Origin: Euonymus europaeus
Taxonomy: Eukaryota; Streptophyta; Magnoliopsida; Celastrales; Celastraceae
Assembly (NCBI GenBank): GCA_963580455.1
Contig: OY756958.1
Coordinates: 19,294,501 to 19,358,500, forward strand
Length of the DNA: 64,000 nt
Direction of reading: 5' to 3'
The position numbers were made by a program, and so were the translations under genes. This document shows, one piece after another, positions 24,152 through 36,078 of the stretch. Positions within the stretch are counted from its first letter, which is position 1, and every line of letters begins with the position of its first letter. The notes below the pieces were generated by a model, which saw only the letters and a list, made by a program, of their open reading frames with translations, was not told the DNA's origin and did no database searches.

Positions 24152-26665
24152 CTAGCGCTCAACCCGCGCGTTGCTGCGGGTATGATATTTTTATTGCAGA
24201 TATAACAAACTCAATGAAGATATCACAATATATGACAAATCATAACAATTAACATAAATAAGAACCCCTTTTCTATGTAATCTTCTTGTTTCTTGATCTG
24301 TATAATTCTTTTTCTAAATATAACTTTCGAACTTTGATAAAATTTAAAAAATTTATTAAAAGCATAAATGAAAATGGAAGTAGCCAAACGCGTGAAGTAG
24401 CCAACAATTATGTATCACCATTATTCACAATTGAAAGTTACTTCAGTTATTGCAGACAGACCAAGAGAGATTAAAAAATAGGAGATTAGATCAAATAGAA
24501 GGCCATAGGTTTCCAGATGCATGATCCAAAAATACAAATCAAAACTGAATCCAAGAATTTAGCACAAGTGACTACAGTCCCAACAACACAGCGTAAGAGC
24601 TCATATAAAGAAAAGTATAGATCATAAATGCATAGAGTTACAATTGTTGAAAGTATATTAAAAAAAACTTGGATTTAACGGTAGAATATATAAAAGGTTT
24701 AAAAAGCAAACACTTATAATTTAAAACTAACCTTAAAATAGCTGATGACTTTTAGAATTGTTGAGATGTCCCATGAGTTTGATCTAAAGCAACCTTTAAA
24801 AAAAAGGTTAGCAGTTCTTAACATTGACAGAAGTACTTCTGATGTAAGTTCGATATCCTCTAAATTACCAGTGTTGGTGTTTAAACATTATATGGAATTC
24901 AAGTAGCAGCACCATCGACATTATAAGTCATGTTAACACAAAGCGAATAACCATTTAGCTGGAGGAGAGACTTAGTCGACATGTCATATCTGAATACACT
25001 TGAAAAAGTAGAACTATAAGAAAATAAATCCCCTATCCAATGCCTAACCTTAGAGATATCGTTAATCATGAAAGGAAACCTGATCGGTACGGCAATTGGC
25101 AAGTGACAAAGGATAGTGACCAAAGATGCGGAAACACGGTAGTAAACAAATTAAAATTATTGAACACATACTTAAAATTTATCAAGTTACTATACTTAGA
25201 ATGATCATTTGCAAGAGGCAGCAACGATCATATTAATTAACTAACCTAGAAGGTCATTCTCATACCAAAAGCATGAAGATAGAAACAAATTCCATATTAC
25301 ATGAAGCAGATCCCTCAAAAGTTTAGGACTTTTTGAAGATAAGATTTACTATAAATACTCTATCAATAAATCCAAAGATATCAGCTTGGCACCAATTGCA
25401 AGTAGGCCAATTGCGTGAGACCTACATCTTCCTCATAAGCAATTTTACTAATTTTTCAGAAAAGGAAAACTTTACCACCAAATATATGACAAATGATATC
25501 AATGAATAATTATCCTAATTATCCTAGTAGGCAAATGATAGGTTAGTGTTAGAGGAAGCAATTTTATATTTAGATTGAACTTTAAATAGTTACTTAAAGG
25601 AACAATTGGTATGTTATTTGAACCAGAAAGGCCAGAACTGTACCTCAAGTCTTTCAAAGGCCTCCCTATAGCCAGACTGCACATACTCTCTCCCAAGAGT
25701 CTCCTCAGGGCAATTTGGAGTTTGGGGATGGGAGTTTGGCAAAGTCTATGATTACAAATATATGACAAATGATTGAGAGAGAAACAAACTGGTTTCAACA
25801 AACAAAGCATTGCAAAAAGCAATTGGTGTAATCATTTGCAACTGAAGAATTGCATAAACAAAAATATTGGAATCTTGAAATAGAAAAGAAATTCCATCCA
25901 GCAAGCTTCTTAAACTAAAATGTTTCAAAAAAACAGTAACATTCAATTGAAGATGACAAAAATTATTGCTATCTTCAACTAAACTTACCGGGAACTCATA
26001 GATTCTTTATCACACTTCATTTTGTATGCAATCAATGAAGAAGGCCGCCTGCACCATTAAGAAATCTTTCCTCAGGATAAAATAGTAATGCAGATAACTA
26101 TTTTCTTATGCTGGTACACTTCCTCCACCTCTCAAAATGGTCCCTGCAAATGTCATATCAGCCACTTGAAAGACAGTGCCTTGCTCAAAATATAAGAGCA
26201 TTACCAAATACATATCCTATTATACATATGTTATCAGAAACCCAGTTCATTGATCAATCTTCTCATGAACCTCAATCATTTGTTGAAGACTTCAATCATT
26301 CTTGTTGGAGGGATGCTATGCTGGAAGCAATCAATGCTCAGGGAAAAAATAATTTAACCTGCAAAGCTTTGGATCAATAAAGATGTACGTACCTCATGTT
26401 GCAAACCACAACACTCAAATTCAAAGATCCATGACACCTGGAAGGGAAAAAAAGAAGCATCAGCATTTCCTAGGCTTTATAGCGATAAAAATTTGAAAAA
26501 GTGATAATACCGAATTGGGGAAAAATCACCTATCTACATGTATGCAAATCCAATTCTGCATTTTGAAGTATCATAAGCCATCATTTAAGAGATAACAGAA
26601 GAACATTACCTTGTCCAATCATGTACTGGTGTCCAGAAATATAGCAGCAATGTATTAAATCACTA

Positions 26666-26842
26666 TCAAGAACACCCATGTACATACTTCGAACATTTTG
26701 AACATTTTTTGTCTTACCTCTGCAGTTTGGCGAAACAAAAAATGTTCTTACCCATGTACATACTGATTCAATACATTTTTTGATATTGATTCAAGAACAC
26801 TCCTGTATATACTTCGAACATTTTTTGTCTTACCTCTGCAGT
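26666..26842. repeat. Direct duplication inside the Helitron, spacing 125 bp
   Basis: AAGAACAC(C/T)C(A/C)TGTA..TACTTCGAACATTTT occurs at 26668 and 26793, each followed by TTTTTTGTCTTACCTCTGCAG. On the minus strand the repeated block reads CTGCAGAGGTAAGAC, which looks like an acceptor followed closely by a donor. It is perhaps a duplicated intron border of a captured gene. Confidence 0.7.
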
Positions 26843-27194
26843 GTCTCTTTGGAGGCTTGTTCTATCTCATCACTATGATTAGTTCACTATGATTAGATCA
26901 GACTACATTATATATCAATATGTAATTGACACTTAAAGCAACAAAAATTCAGTATTCAATTTTATGATTGGCAGGCCAGAATAATTATGATCTCCACCAG
27001 TTCTACACAGCAGATGCAAGAAAAATTGTGATCATCCCAAAAAAAATAAAAGAACCCAAATTACCTTTGCTGTAACCTCCCTTAAATGCAGAAAAATAGA
27101 GTAATCATACAAAAGAACTCAATAAATTTTGTACAACCCGGTTTGCGGTTGAAGAAGTGGACAAACACCAAGGCAACATGGAAACTGAAACCAG

Positions 27195-27922
27195 TCAAAA
27201 ATAAAGGCAGAAAAATAGACAAAGCATCCCAAAAAAATTAAGAAATTTAGAGGAAAAATAATAGGGGAAAACATAGGAATGAAGCAATAAGACCAAAAAT
27301 CCATGACATCTGAAGATCTTAACTAACCTTCGCGGTCGATGATAGCAAAACCACAGTTTCCCAAAAACCATAGAGAGAAAGATTTGATCAGGCCTTGCCT
27401 CCGCCTTACAACCCTTATGACGAATGACGTTTACGTACTTTACGCTTGATCGCTTCCTCGCCGCTGACAAAAGCTACAAAATTGAAAAATGAGATAACCC
27501 AAAAATAGTCATGATTCAACAAAATCAAAAGCAAAATAGGTAGGAAGATGAGGGAAAAGGGCGTCGAAGGGAGCGAGAAACAAAATCAAGCAGCGTAAAG
27601 TAGGTTGATGCACCTGTGAGAAAAGGTCTTTTTCCTTTTTTTTAAATATGTACTTGAGTCGGTGGGCAAACGAACGGCGGGTACAGAGCAGAGAAGGAAT
27701 GATCGACGGACCACATCAGCTCTCCAAAAAGTGGTGCATGTACCGCAGAGGTTCAACAAAAAGGGGAAAACGTCTGACTTGCAGCGAAGACGAGGTGGGA
27801 GACACTCGCCAGCAGAGGAGAACACGCGCAGATATGGGCGAATAAGGAACAGTTATCCATCTCGCAGGACGACGCCGTTTTGCGCAACGGAGCGACAATA
27901 CCAGGCGCTGGGCTTTACGTGA
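27195..27922. other. Possible captured gene leader in the Helitron
   Basis: This GC-richer portion shows open frames on both strands without recognisable domains (for example minus 27470-27195, starting MSAARKRSSVKYVNVIRHKG). Context suggests captured host sequence carried at the 5' side of the Helitron. No function can be named and coding is not established. Confidence 0.35.
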
Positions 27923-27966
27923 ACAGTTGGTACTCGCTCTGTGGAGGCGAGGATTCTATCAAGTTT

Positions 27967-28043
27967 ATAGTATAGTATAGATATAGATATAGATATAGAT
28001 ATAGATATAGATATAGATATAGATAGATAGATAGATAGATATA
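27967..28043. repeat. (TATAGA)n/(GATA)n microsatellite at the Helitron 5' border
   Basis: A hexamer array followed by GATA tetramers directly abuts the Helitron 5' terminus. The element therefore either inserted into the array or seeded it. Confidence 0.9.
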
Positions 28044-28281
28044 GAAGATAGATCTCCCATTGTCATGACAACAAATGATATGTTTCCAAGTATAAAATTA
28101 TAAATAGCATGTGTTCTTTAAGTGGTTTGTGTCTGTAGTCCCTGTAATATGGTCAGTCGAACCATGAATGGAAAGTATGTAAAAATATATATATACAGAA
28201 GCATCACATAATCATAATGAGGAAGTACAATATCAGTGTATATAACGACCTATAACTGTTATAAATGTGTATCAAATGTTA

Positions 28282-28331
28282 CAAAAGATCAAAAAATATA
28301 GACCCGCGGTAAAGCGCGGGTGTATAACTAG

Positions 28332-28373
<42 letters not shown>

Positions 28374-28421
28374 AAGATCAAAAAATATAGACCCGCGGTA
28401 AAGCGTGGGTGTATGACTAGT
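28282..28421 (+). mobile_element. Two tandem Helitron 3' termini
   Basis: A block CAAAAGATCAAAAAATATAG followed by the hairpin ACCCGCGGTAAAGCGCGGGT and CTAG before T (CTAG 28328-28331) is repeated 89 bp further on with GCGTGGGT (CTAG 28417-28420). Both have Helitron 3' structure on the plus strand. They are separated and followed by TA/CA microsatellites. The matching 5' end is uncertain, and an ATCTCCC at about 28052 could be one. This family differs from the minus-strand Helitron at 24152. Confidence 0.65.
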
Positions 28422-28454
28422 ATAATATATATATATATATACACACACACACAC

Positions 28455-29503
28455 GGAGCTTCTCTCCTACGGTCTCAATTTAAGGACTTAAAATGCGGAC
28501 TTTTGTCCTTGTCCGTCAGATCCATCTAACGGTTGAGAGCATCTTCTCCAGCGGGAATGTCTTTTCCAACAGTGCTCTCGTCTTCATCGCGATTCGCCCA
28601 GATAACCAAACAAAATGGATTTCAGTTCTCTTGGATTTAAACTCTTTGTCACATATTTTGCAAACCCTTTCTTGAATTGAAGGTGTAGTGCTGTTCAAGC
28701 TTGTGAACTTAGAAGATTTTCTTGGGCTTTCTCTCACGCCATAATCAGAATGCTCATTGACCTCAAAATTCATTTTGCATTTATTCAGTCTTACCTCTTC
28801 TTTGACAGGATTCAGAGCCGCATGACCTGGACTTGAGAAGCTTCTCTTCCGCAACCTGCAAACATGCTTTTGTGCTTGATCTTGTTCCATTCCACTTAAA
28901 TCCCCAATAAAAAAAAGAGACAAATTGAAGGAAGCCAGACAAAAAAATACCAAGAAAAAATCAGAACTTTTTTGGTGATTGATTAGGCTTCTCTATCACA
29001 GTTAGGCGACATTCGGTTTGTATTCTTGATGAGCAAGAACAAGATCTGAGGCTGGTATAAAACCCAAATGAAAGACAGAAAAGGGGATCTGCGTCTCTCT
29101 CTAAGCCAAAACCAATTATTCAATAGCAAAATTAAAAAACCTAAGTGCAATTCAGATGTGTGCCTGTCGAACTCGAGGAGAGGAGAAGTGCTGTCGGAAG
29201 AGAGAAATTCACTGACGAGTCACGTAGGAGAACCCGAGCTGAGGAGGAGACAGGGGCGGCGCAATGGAGAACTGCAATGGAGAACTCGAGCTGAGGAGAA
29301 GGCGGTGATGATGAGAACCCGAGCTGGAGGAACCCTAAAATCGCACTGCTGGAGAAGACGGAGAGAGGATCATGCTGCTGGAGTAGACATTCGCCTGGGC
29401 TGCTGGAGAAGACATAATCAACCGACCGTTAGATGAATCTAACGGACGAGGAAAAAAATCCGCATTTTAAGTTCGCATAATTGGACCGTAGGAGAGAAGT
29501 TTC

Positions 29504-29504
<1 letters not shown>
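28455..29504. mobile_element. Long-TIR, Pack-MULE-like DNA element
   Basis: The first about 80 bp (GGAGCTTCTCTCCTACGGTC, then CTTAAAATGCGGA, then GTCCGTCAGATCCATCTAACGG) recur in inverted form at the right end (29410-29504: CCGTTAGATGAATCTAACGG, TCCGCATTTTAAGT, GACCGTAGGAGAGAAG). TIRs this long are typical of Mutator-like elements. The interior holds no transposase but carries a C2H2 zinc-finger gene fragment on the minus strand and a GC-rich, CTGGAG-repeating segment (29180-29420). It sits between TA microsatellites, so no target duplication can be defined. Confidence 0.68.
28520..28890 (-). pseudogene. Captured C2H2 zinc-finger gene fragment
   Basis: The minus-strand frame from ATG 28890 reads MEQDQAQKHVCRLRKRSFSS, a degraded version of the first plant ZAT-type C2H2 finger. 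The second cysteine is replaced by arginine and the His pair is lost. A linker (GVRESPRKSSKF) follows, then RVCKICDKEFKSK, a good start to a second finger. After that the frame shifts: the LFG(H) helix is visible only in another frame and has tyrosine where histidine is expected. The full-length family has several QALGGH-like fingers, so this is a broken partial copy inside the long-TIR element. No function is expected. Confidence 0.6.
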
Positions 29505-29565
<61 letters not shown>

Positions 29566-29640
29566 GTATATGTATGTGTGTGTGTGTGTGGTGTCGGTAG
29601 AGGTTATATATGTGTGTGTTTGTTGTGTCGGCAAAGTTCA
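29505..29640. repeat. (AT)n then (TG)n microsatellite
   Basis: A TA run of about 55 bp followed by TATG and TG repeats. The frames that run through it on both strands are artefacts of the repeat. Confidence 0.95.
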
Positions 29641-32110
29641 TATTATATATGAGATGATGTGTATATGTGATATGTACTTATGTATATCACAAGTACACAT
29701 ATACATATATATATATATATTATTTTTCATTTATTTGGCATATCATATACATATATGTGATTCACGTTCTATATGTATAAGTGATGTGATGTCATGCATG
29801 TATAAGTGAGTTTGATAGATAGATTATGGACTCTTAGTAAATCGAATATGAAAGCTATCATAAGTTGATAGGATTAGGAATAATTAAATATTACAAGTTT
29901 ATATTTTTGGAGATAATTTACTACCATAAGTTTGAATGTTTAGGGATAGTTCTTTTTATATAATATAAATTAGTGTTCTTAGAATTAAATAAAAAAAATC
30001 AAAAGTTTGTCTAGAATAAGTACACATTAACATGTTGGATTATTTGATTTAATTATTATCTTTGTTGTAAAAGTTAATAGTAACATTGTGATAAATTTTT
30101 GGTCATCGTACAATGTCAATCAAGTGGAAGTTGCCTCTTAATTCAATAATGTGGGATTTATTTATGATTATGTTTTTAGTGTATTTTTTAATATTACTCT
30201 TATATGTATATTTGACGTTTCAAATAGGGTAATTGATTCATTCGAATGGTATGTATAATTTGGACAGTTTATTATATGAATTTTATTATAAGAGTGTATA
30301 TGTGAAGATAGTTTAAATGTACTTTATTTTAATTTTAAAAGATCATGAATTGGTTTTACATCTCATTCAATGTATTACCGAAAGACATTGTTTGTACATC
30401 TCATTCAATGTATGTTTTGATATAAATCAACACACCAACGATGACCCATGCTCTTGGCACCTTCAAGAGTCTTCAAGTGGATCACCCATGAAGGAAAACA
30501 ATGATTGACATCCACTCAAAAATAAAACTCTCTCACAATCTAAATACACATGAACACTCACTCACCGATGTAATCATACTTGCAAGTGTACAACTGTACT
30601 ATTGTAGCACAAAAAGCAAAAATATGAGGTCAATCTCACAGAGACAAGTCCAAATTAATATTGTACCAAATTCGCAATTAACGTAAGAACTGAATTAAAG
30701 ATGATGAGTAATGATTTATGAATACGAACAAATAAGTACATAAAACAAGTGAGAATTTCAACGAGAGGAGAAATCAGGATATGATCTCACCAAACAATCT
30801 TATTGCAAATTTATAAAGATAAGGCAACAATAACAATTCAGGTTCTAAGGTCATTTTTCACTCAACTATGTTGATCCATGGATCGTGACAACAACACGTA
30901 TTGTAATCTTAAACTAATCATATTTGATAGAAGTCTTTATATTCATAATCGATAACCCATTAAGACCAAAAAAAACCTTGTAACCAATTAACTCCCTAAA
31001 CCCTAATCAAAGCAGTCAACAGTTAATTTTTCTAATTCTAATTTTACCAAAAGTCATAAATACAAATAATATACGTGATTTGACTAGATGAGTATATAAG
31101 AAAATTCAATTGATGACCAATCAATGCAAACAAACAATATACTTTAAAACACAACATTAAGAAACTAGAACCATGAATCAAATTGAAAGCTTGAAATAAT
31201 TTAATTTGAAATTATCATGCTTGGCTAAATCATACTCTAATAAATAGTTTAGTTACTACTCATAATAATAAACGTCAAAGAAAAGAAAGAAGAAACCATG
31301 GATTTAATACTAGAAAAAGGAGAGTTGGGTTGGCCGTTCTCACAAGCGAGAGCGACTTGATTCAGAAAATTAAAGCATAACTTCTAATAGGTTTTAAGAC
31401 CTACTTATAGTCAATAAGTTCCAATAGGTTTTCCATAATTAATGGACATTTTTTAAACATTAAAAACCCAAACAAACTAGGTCTCCTTCAAAAATCATCA
31501 TATTTTTGTTTATCCCGCACAATCGATCATGTATTGGACAACTATCGGATGCCCAAATCTGCCTAGTTGTGTTGTTGTGCCTTGTTGGGTGATTGATCAT
31601 GTGTTGGGCGCATAATTGGGCACTCGAATATGATTTTGCGATTAACATCTAAATGCACTTCAACTCAACTACGACTTCAATCAACCCCCCTACAATAAAA
31701 CCACAAGAAAATTTTGCAATATCTACTCAAACTTTGTCAAAATGGGGTGAATAGGATCGCAAATATGCTAATAAATATGGTACAAAAATACTCATATCAA
31801 ATACCCCACACTATGTATTTTCTCGTCCTTGAATAACAACACAAAGCTTCTATGCCTTAATTATTCTCATAAATTTAAACCACAAGTTCTCAACCATGAA
31901 TAAGCCACTATTAATCCATAAGATAGGCTTAAATATAAAAGAATCACAAAGCGACACATCCATCTTAAAGCAAATAGTTATTCAAACATTACATAACTCT
32001 TAGCTTCAACTTCAAGACTTGCTGCCTTGTCACTCAAAAAGAAATCACTCTGTAGAGGGAGCTTTTGGAGTGCTTGACATTGTTTTCCACTTTTATTAGA
32101 CAAGCACTTA
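29641..32110. other. Intergenic stretch, no gene recognised
   Basis: AT-rich and non-coding by eye. The part 30520-30700 (CTTGCAAGTGTACAACTGT..., GAGGTCAATCTCACAGAGAC) reads like a recurrent plant retroelement leader motif but lacks LTRs or coding remnants. The rest shows nothing definable. Confidence 0.4.
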
Positions 32111-32515
32111 GAGCATCTGTAATGGACCAAAATTTTCATTCCTCCAATTGAGTTTCATTTCTATTAGACAAAAAATCAAGTCACATACTCATCCATATTA
32201 TCAAAACACGTCTCTCAATGTAATAACATCAGTAAAATATAAATCCCTATACATTTTTTCTTTTCGTCTATTAATAGAACATATACTATTTCATTCCCTT
32301 ATCCATTCTCTAACGAAATTACGCCAAAATCAATATTGGATCTCACATATTTTACAAAAATTCAAGCCACATACACATCCATATCAGCAAAATACATCTC
32401 TCAATGCAACCACATTAGCAAAACACATCTCTTAATATAATCACATCAACAAAAACACATATTCTCAAACATTATCAATTCCCCCTTTTCAAGAGTCCAT
32501 TGTACACGCATGCTC
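32111..32515. mobile_element. Tourist-like (PIF/Harbinger) MITE
   Basis: GAGCATCTGTAATGGAC at the left and the inverted right end GAGCATGCGTGTACAATGGAC form TIRs, flanked by TTA on both sides (32108-32110 and 32516-32518), the 3-bp target typical of Harbinger. The interior contains two diverged copies of a block (AAAATTCAAGYCACATAC...CACRTCTCTCAATG) near 32168-32240 and 32350-32420. It does not code. Confidence 0.72.
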
Positions 32516-32518
32516 TTA

Positions 32519-35500
32519 TCATTTGTGCAAAAAATTTGGGACATAACCGCACATGAGTAAACTTTAAAGTGAAACCACTAGGCTCGTTTTTTCATACTAT
32601 AGTGCAGGGTTCAAACTCTTCATATACGAGATACAATTATTTTTGCTACAAGAAAAAATGATGTAAGTATGAACTTCATTAATTGACACTTTATGTCTTT
32701 TTGGTGAAACGTGGGTGATTGGGGATGAACGTCGAAGTCCTAGGTTCATTTCTTTTTGCTTTACTCTCTTGAGTTTTTGGGGTAAATACAAAAGATTCAT
32801 GAACCCAAAATCCCATGAGCACTACTCCTCTGCTCAGGTTTTTGTCTATTTAGGTTATTTTGGTTGTTCTTCACAATATATCCTTTGTGTCCCAAGTTCG
32901 TTTCTTTTAACTTTACTATATTTCTTTCGATAATTTGGGTTGCTCTTCATAGCTTCTCGGTGTCCCAACTTAGTTGTTGTGCAAATACAGAAGATTCATG
33001 AACCCAAAATCCCCCACTTTTGTTACTCCTTTTCTCAGGTTTGTCAATTTGAACTAGGGTTGTGATCCAAAACTTTTTTTAAGAATTGCGCTTTTGACCT
33101 GGAACTTATCATGTAGATTTCAGAGGTTCATTTGGTCAGGTTGGGAGCCGAAGGTACGGTCTTTTTTGGTTGCGACTCCATTTGCTCCTGTTAATTGAAG
33201 GTTGATACTTAATTATAAGCTGATTATCATCACTAGGCTTAGTGGTTATACTCAGTTCTCTTTCTTTTTGGGTCTTTTGTAGACTCTATTCGACTTTTTC
33301 TTCTTGTGTTTTTCGGTCTTAATATAATTATGGCTTATGTTCAACCTGAAGCTGATTTATATTAATGTAATTTCCCCCTCATATATCATCTCTATATTTT
33401 ATTTTCAAATAACAGTTAAGATTGATCAAAGATTTGATCAAGGAAACATATTAGCTACATCAAGTAAAATTCCATCCAAGTAAATACCACTAAGAGATTA
33501 AAAAGCACACTGTTTACACTTTAATTGCGCACGAGCTAGGCTGAGTTTGGGCCATAAGTTATGGGTTATTTTGATTAAAAATTTCATGAGTATCAATGGT
33601 CCAATCCGAATGCAATCTATACAGGCCAGGTTAAAATGAGTAAATCGGCTATCAGGTCAATGGGTAGGTAGTCCCAATTTTATTAAAGAGACTTGGTCTT
33701 GATGGATTAATTAAAATTGAGGAAGTGGAGTTTTATCTTTGCTATCTAGGCGGGGAGTTATTTGCAGGAATCAGTTTGTCATGGAGCACGAAAGGAGTTT
33801 TTTCGTAGGAGTTGTAACACCATTGAAGCATAATTGAGCCACTATCTCAACGGTTGAGAAAGTTGAAGCACATGTGAGGAAATTTTGAGTGATTGCAGTC
33901 ATGATAGACATGACAATTGATTCAAGAGTTTTGAAAGGATATAAAAGCACGAAGACCAAAACACAAAATTCACACAAATCCAGCCCAACGACTTAAATTT
34001 ACAATCTCTCAAGCTTTCTAACCTTTAAGCATTCTAGCTTTTATTCTCTTACATTCAAATTTCATTCTCATATTCAAACATTTTTGTATTCATTTCTTTT
34101 ATCAATGGAGTGTGTACATTCAGTCATTTTTCTTTCAGTGCGATTTTCTAGTGAAATTTTATACGGTGGATTTAGAATTTCTTGAAGTTTCATAGTGAGA
34201 TTATTATTTAGTTATTGTCTTCGTAAAATCATTTGATTCAGAAGTTTCATCAAGAGTGCAATCACATTTCATCCTTTTTGCGACACTTCAATATTAACCG
34301 CAAGTCTCTGGCACGCTCGCAACAACCATCTCGTGACCATAAAGAACATGATTAACCTTTTTAACAGATTACAGCCAAATAAAGTCAACACACACCGCAA
34401 ATGTACAACAAAGACCTTAGCACATGTTTTCATATCTTGGTACACTGGTTATTTTAAAACAGATAGATGCCTTCTTTTGCTCATAAATTAATGTATTTGT
34501 TAATATTATGGCTGGACCCAAGGCATAGGGTATAGAGTCAATTGACCATACTAATTTTTATATTATAATAATAAAAAATTGACCCCATAAGATTTTTATT
34601 TTGAACTCACATAATTTTTATAATTCTTAATGTTTAGTTGCCTACTTGAGTTAGAAGAAACTTTTATTGACACAAAATAATATGGTAGTTACTATAGCTA
34701 CAACCACTCTAAACACAGCACAATTCACTAACGTTATCAAAAGAAATATTGAATTAAGACTCATTCAAGTTTTGTTTCCATTTGTACACAATTTTCTTAT
34801 TTTTTGTAGCCTTAAAATATAAGTCATGAATAAGGTTACTTTTATTTGTCTTGGACAAATCATTTTTTAATAAATAATCATTTTAAAAAAATTGGCAATG
34901 CTGCCCTGAACCCCAATAATTTTTTTCTCCTCCCTCTATGAACCCTGCCCCATAGGTTGAGTAGACTAGGTCCGCCCCCATTGATAGCTAAAAGTGCTTG
35001 TTCTTCTTTTAGTTCCTAATAGTCCGTTAAAAATACCTTTTGAGGCTATTAAAATTCATAAAGTATGACTAAGAAAAGAGAAATTCATAGTAGCAGCATG
35101 TACGAGAGCCGAAATAGGAGTGGGCCCTTCCAAAGCATCTGGTAACCACACATGCATTTGGAAGACATTATCGTGAACAACGTTGGCAACCCAATCCTCA
35201 TTGATTAAGGCTACTGCCCTTACAATCAATGCATAGCAAAGGAACTACATTACTCAAATCTTTAGATAGTGTATGTATACTACCATATTGAGCATAAAAA
35301 AGACTAATGGGTTGTTTGATTTTCTCTCTTTTAAGTATCATGATATCATCAAAGGTTAGGATCGCCAATGTCAAATTCAAGAACATTAGGGAACTTCTTC
35401 AACTTTAGTTTTGTTTGACATGAAAAAAAATTCTGGCAAAAATGCACTAGAATCTTTTTTTCTTAGAAAATTTTGAGGATATTTTGCATTGATTTCCATA

Positions 35501-36078
35501 TTTCTATAGCGACATATTTAAGGTTTTTTGAATAAATCATGATGTCCTTATATCAAATGCTTTTCTCAACTAGCATATAGTTAATATTTAGAGTAACCTT
35601 AATAACATTTAGTTCCTATTGTAAGTTAACAAAATTTAACGATCCGGCTGCAACACACGAGTCTAACCTTTTGTAGGGGCAAATAAATCTGTCTGCCCCA
35701 TCCCTACTCCCAGCAAATCCAGGCAAGGTCCAACCGGGGGAAAATCCAGAATGTGAATATCAGTCAATGGATGGTGGGACCATAGCAATAGCAACGACAA
35801 TTCCGGCAAATATTAACCCCCAACAAACTTGAAAACAAAAATCTTGAATCGTATGTAAGAAGAAGAAGAAGATGCCAAAATCTGCTGTCCAAAATTGGAA
35901 ACTACCATAAAAGCAATCATGTTAAAATTGATTAGTCTTTCGATTCAAAGTCAGGTATGAATATTGCAAACTTTTCTGAGACAAAATGCTAGGTTCTCTC
36001 AACGTCGGTAGACAGGCCAACAAAGGTTCAAGCTTTCAATTAGGAATCTCGGTGAACAGTCACATCCAGAGACTCATA
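32519..36078. other. Intergenic stretch 3' of eIF3f, no gene recognised
   Basis: Contains a diverged 199-bp-period tandem duplication (about 32700-33080; AAGATTCATGAACCCAAAATCCC in both). There is an LTR-like segment at about 33930-34330: GATATAAAAG as a TATA signal, long CT-rich leader, and CACGCTCGCAACA near its end. At 34508-34983 the ends (ATGGCTGGACC and inverted ATGGGGGCGGACC) look like a diverged hAT element. None of these can be confirmed, and no coding region is seen. Confidence 0.4.

Larger units (their letters stand above)
24152..27981 (-). mobile_element. Helitron with both termini
   Basis: On the minus strand the element begins TCTATACTATACTATAAAC at 27981, a typical plant Helitron 5' end. 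It ends with a GC hairpin (ACCCGCAGCAACGCGCGGGT) and CTAG at 24152, the CTRR-type 3' end. The flanking bases are A before the 5' end and T after the 3' end, so the insertion is between A and T as Helitrons require. No Rep/helicase was seen, so this 3.8-kb copy is non-autonomous. Its 5' part (27540-27930) is GC-richer, with an ACGGCGTCGT block typical of plant gene leaders, and may be captured host DNA. Confidence 0.82.

Noticed and set aside
29429..29809. Open frames on both strands rich in Tyr/Ile/His/Thr
   Set aside because: They are translations of AT and TG microsatellites.
33930..34330. LTR with TATA signal and CT-rich leader
   Set aside because: No second LTR, primer site, target duplication or coding remnant could be found.
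34508..34983. Diverged hAT-like element from the two GGACC-containing ends
   Set aside because: Ends match over only about 13 bp and the flanks give no 8-bp duplication, so it is mentioned only as a possibility.
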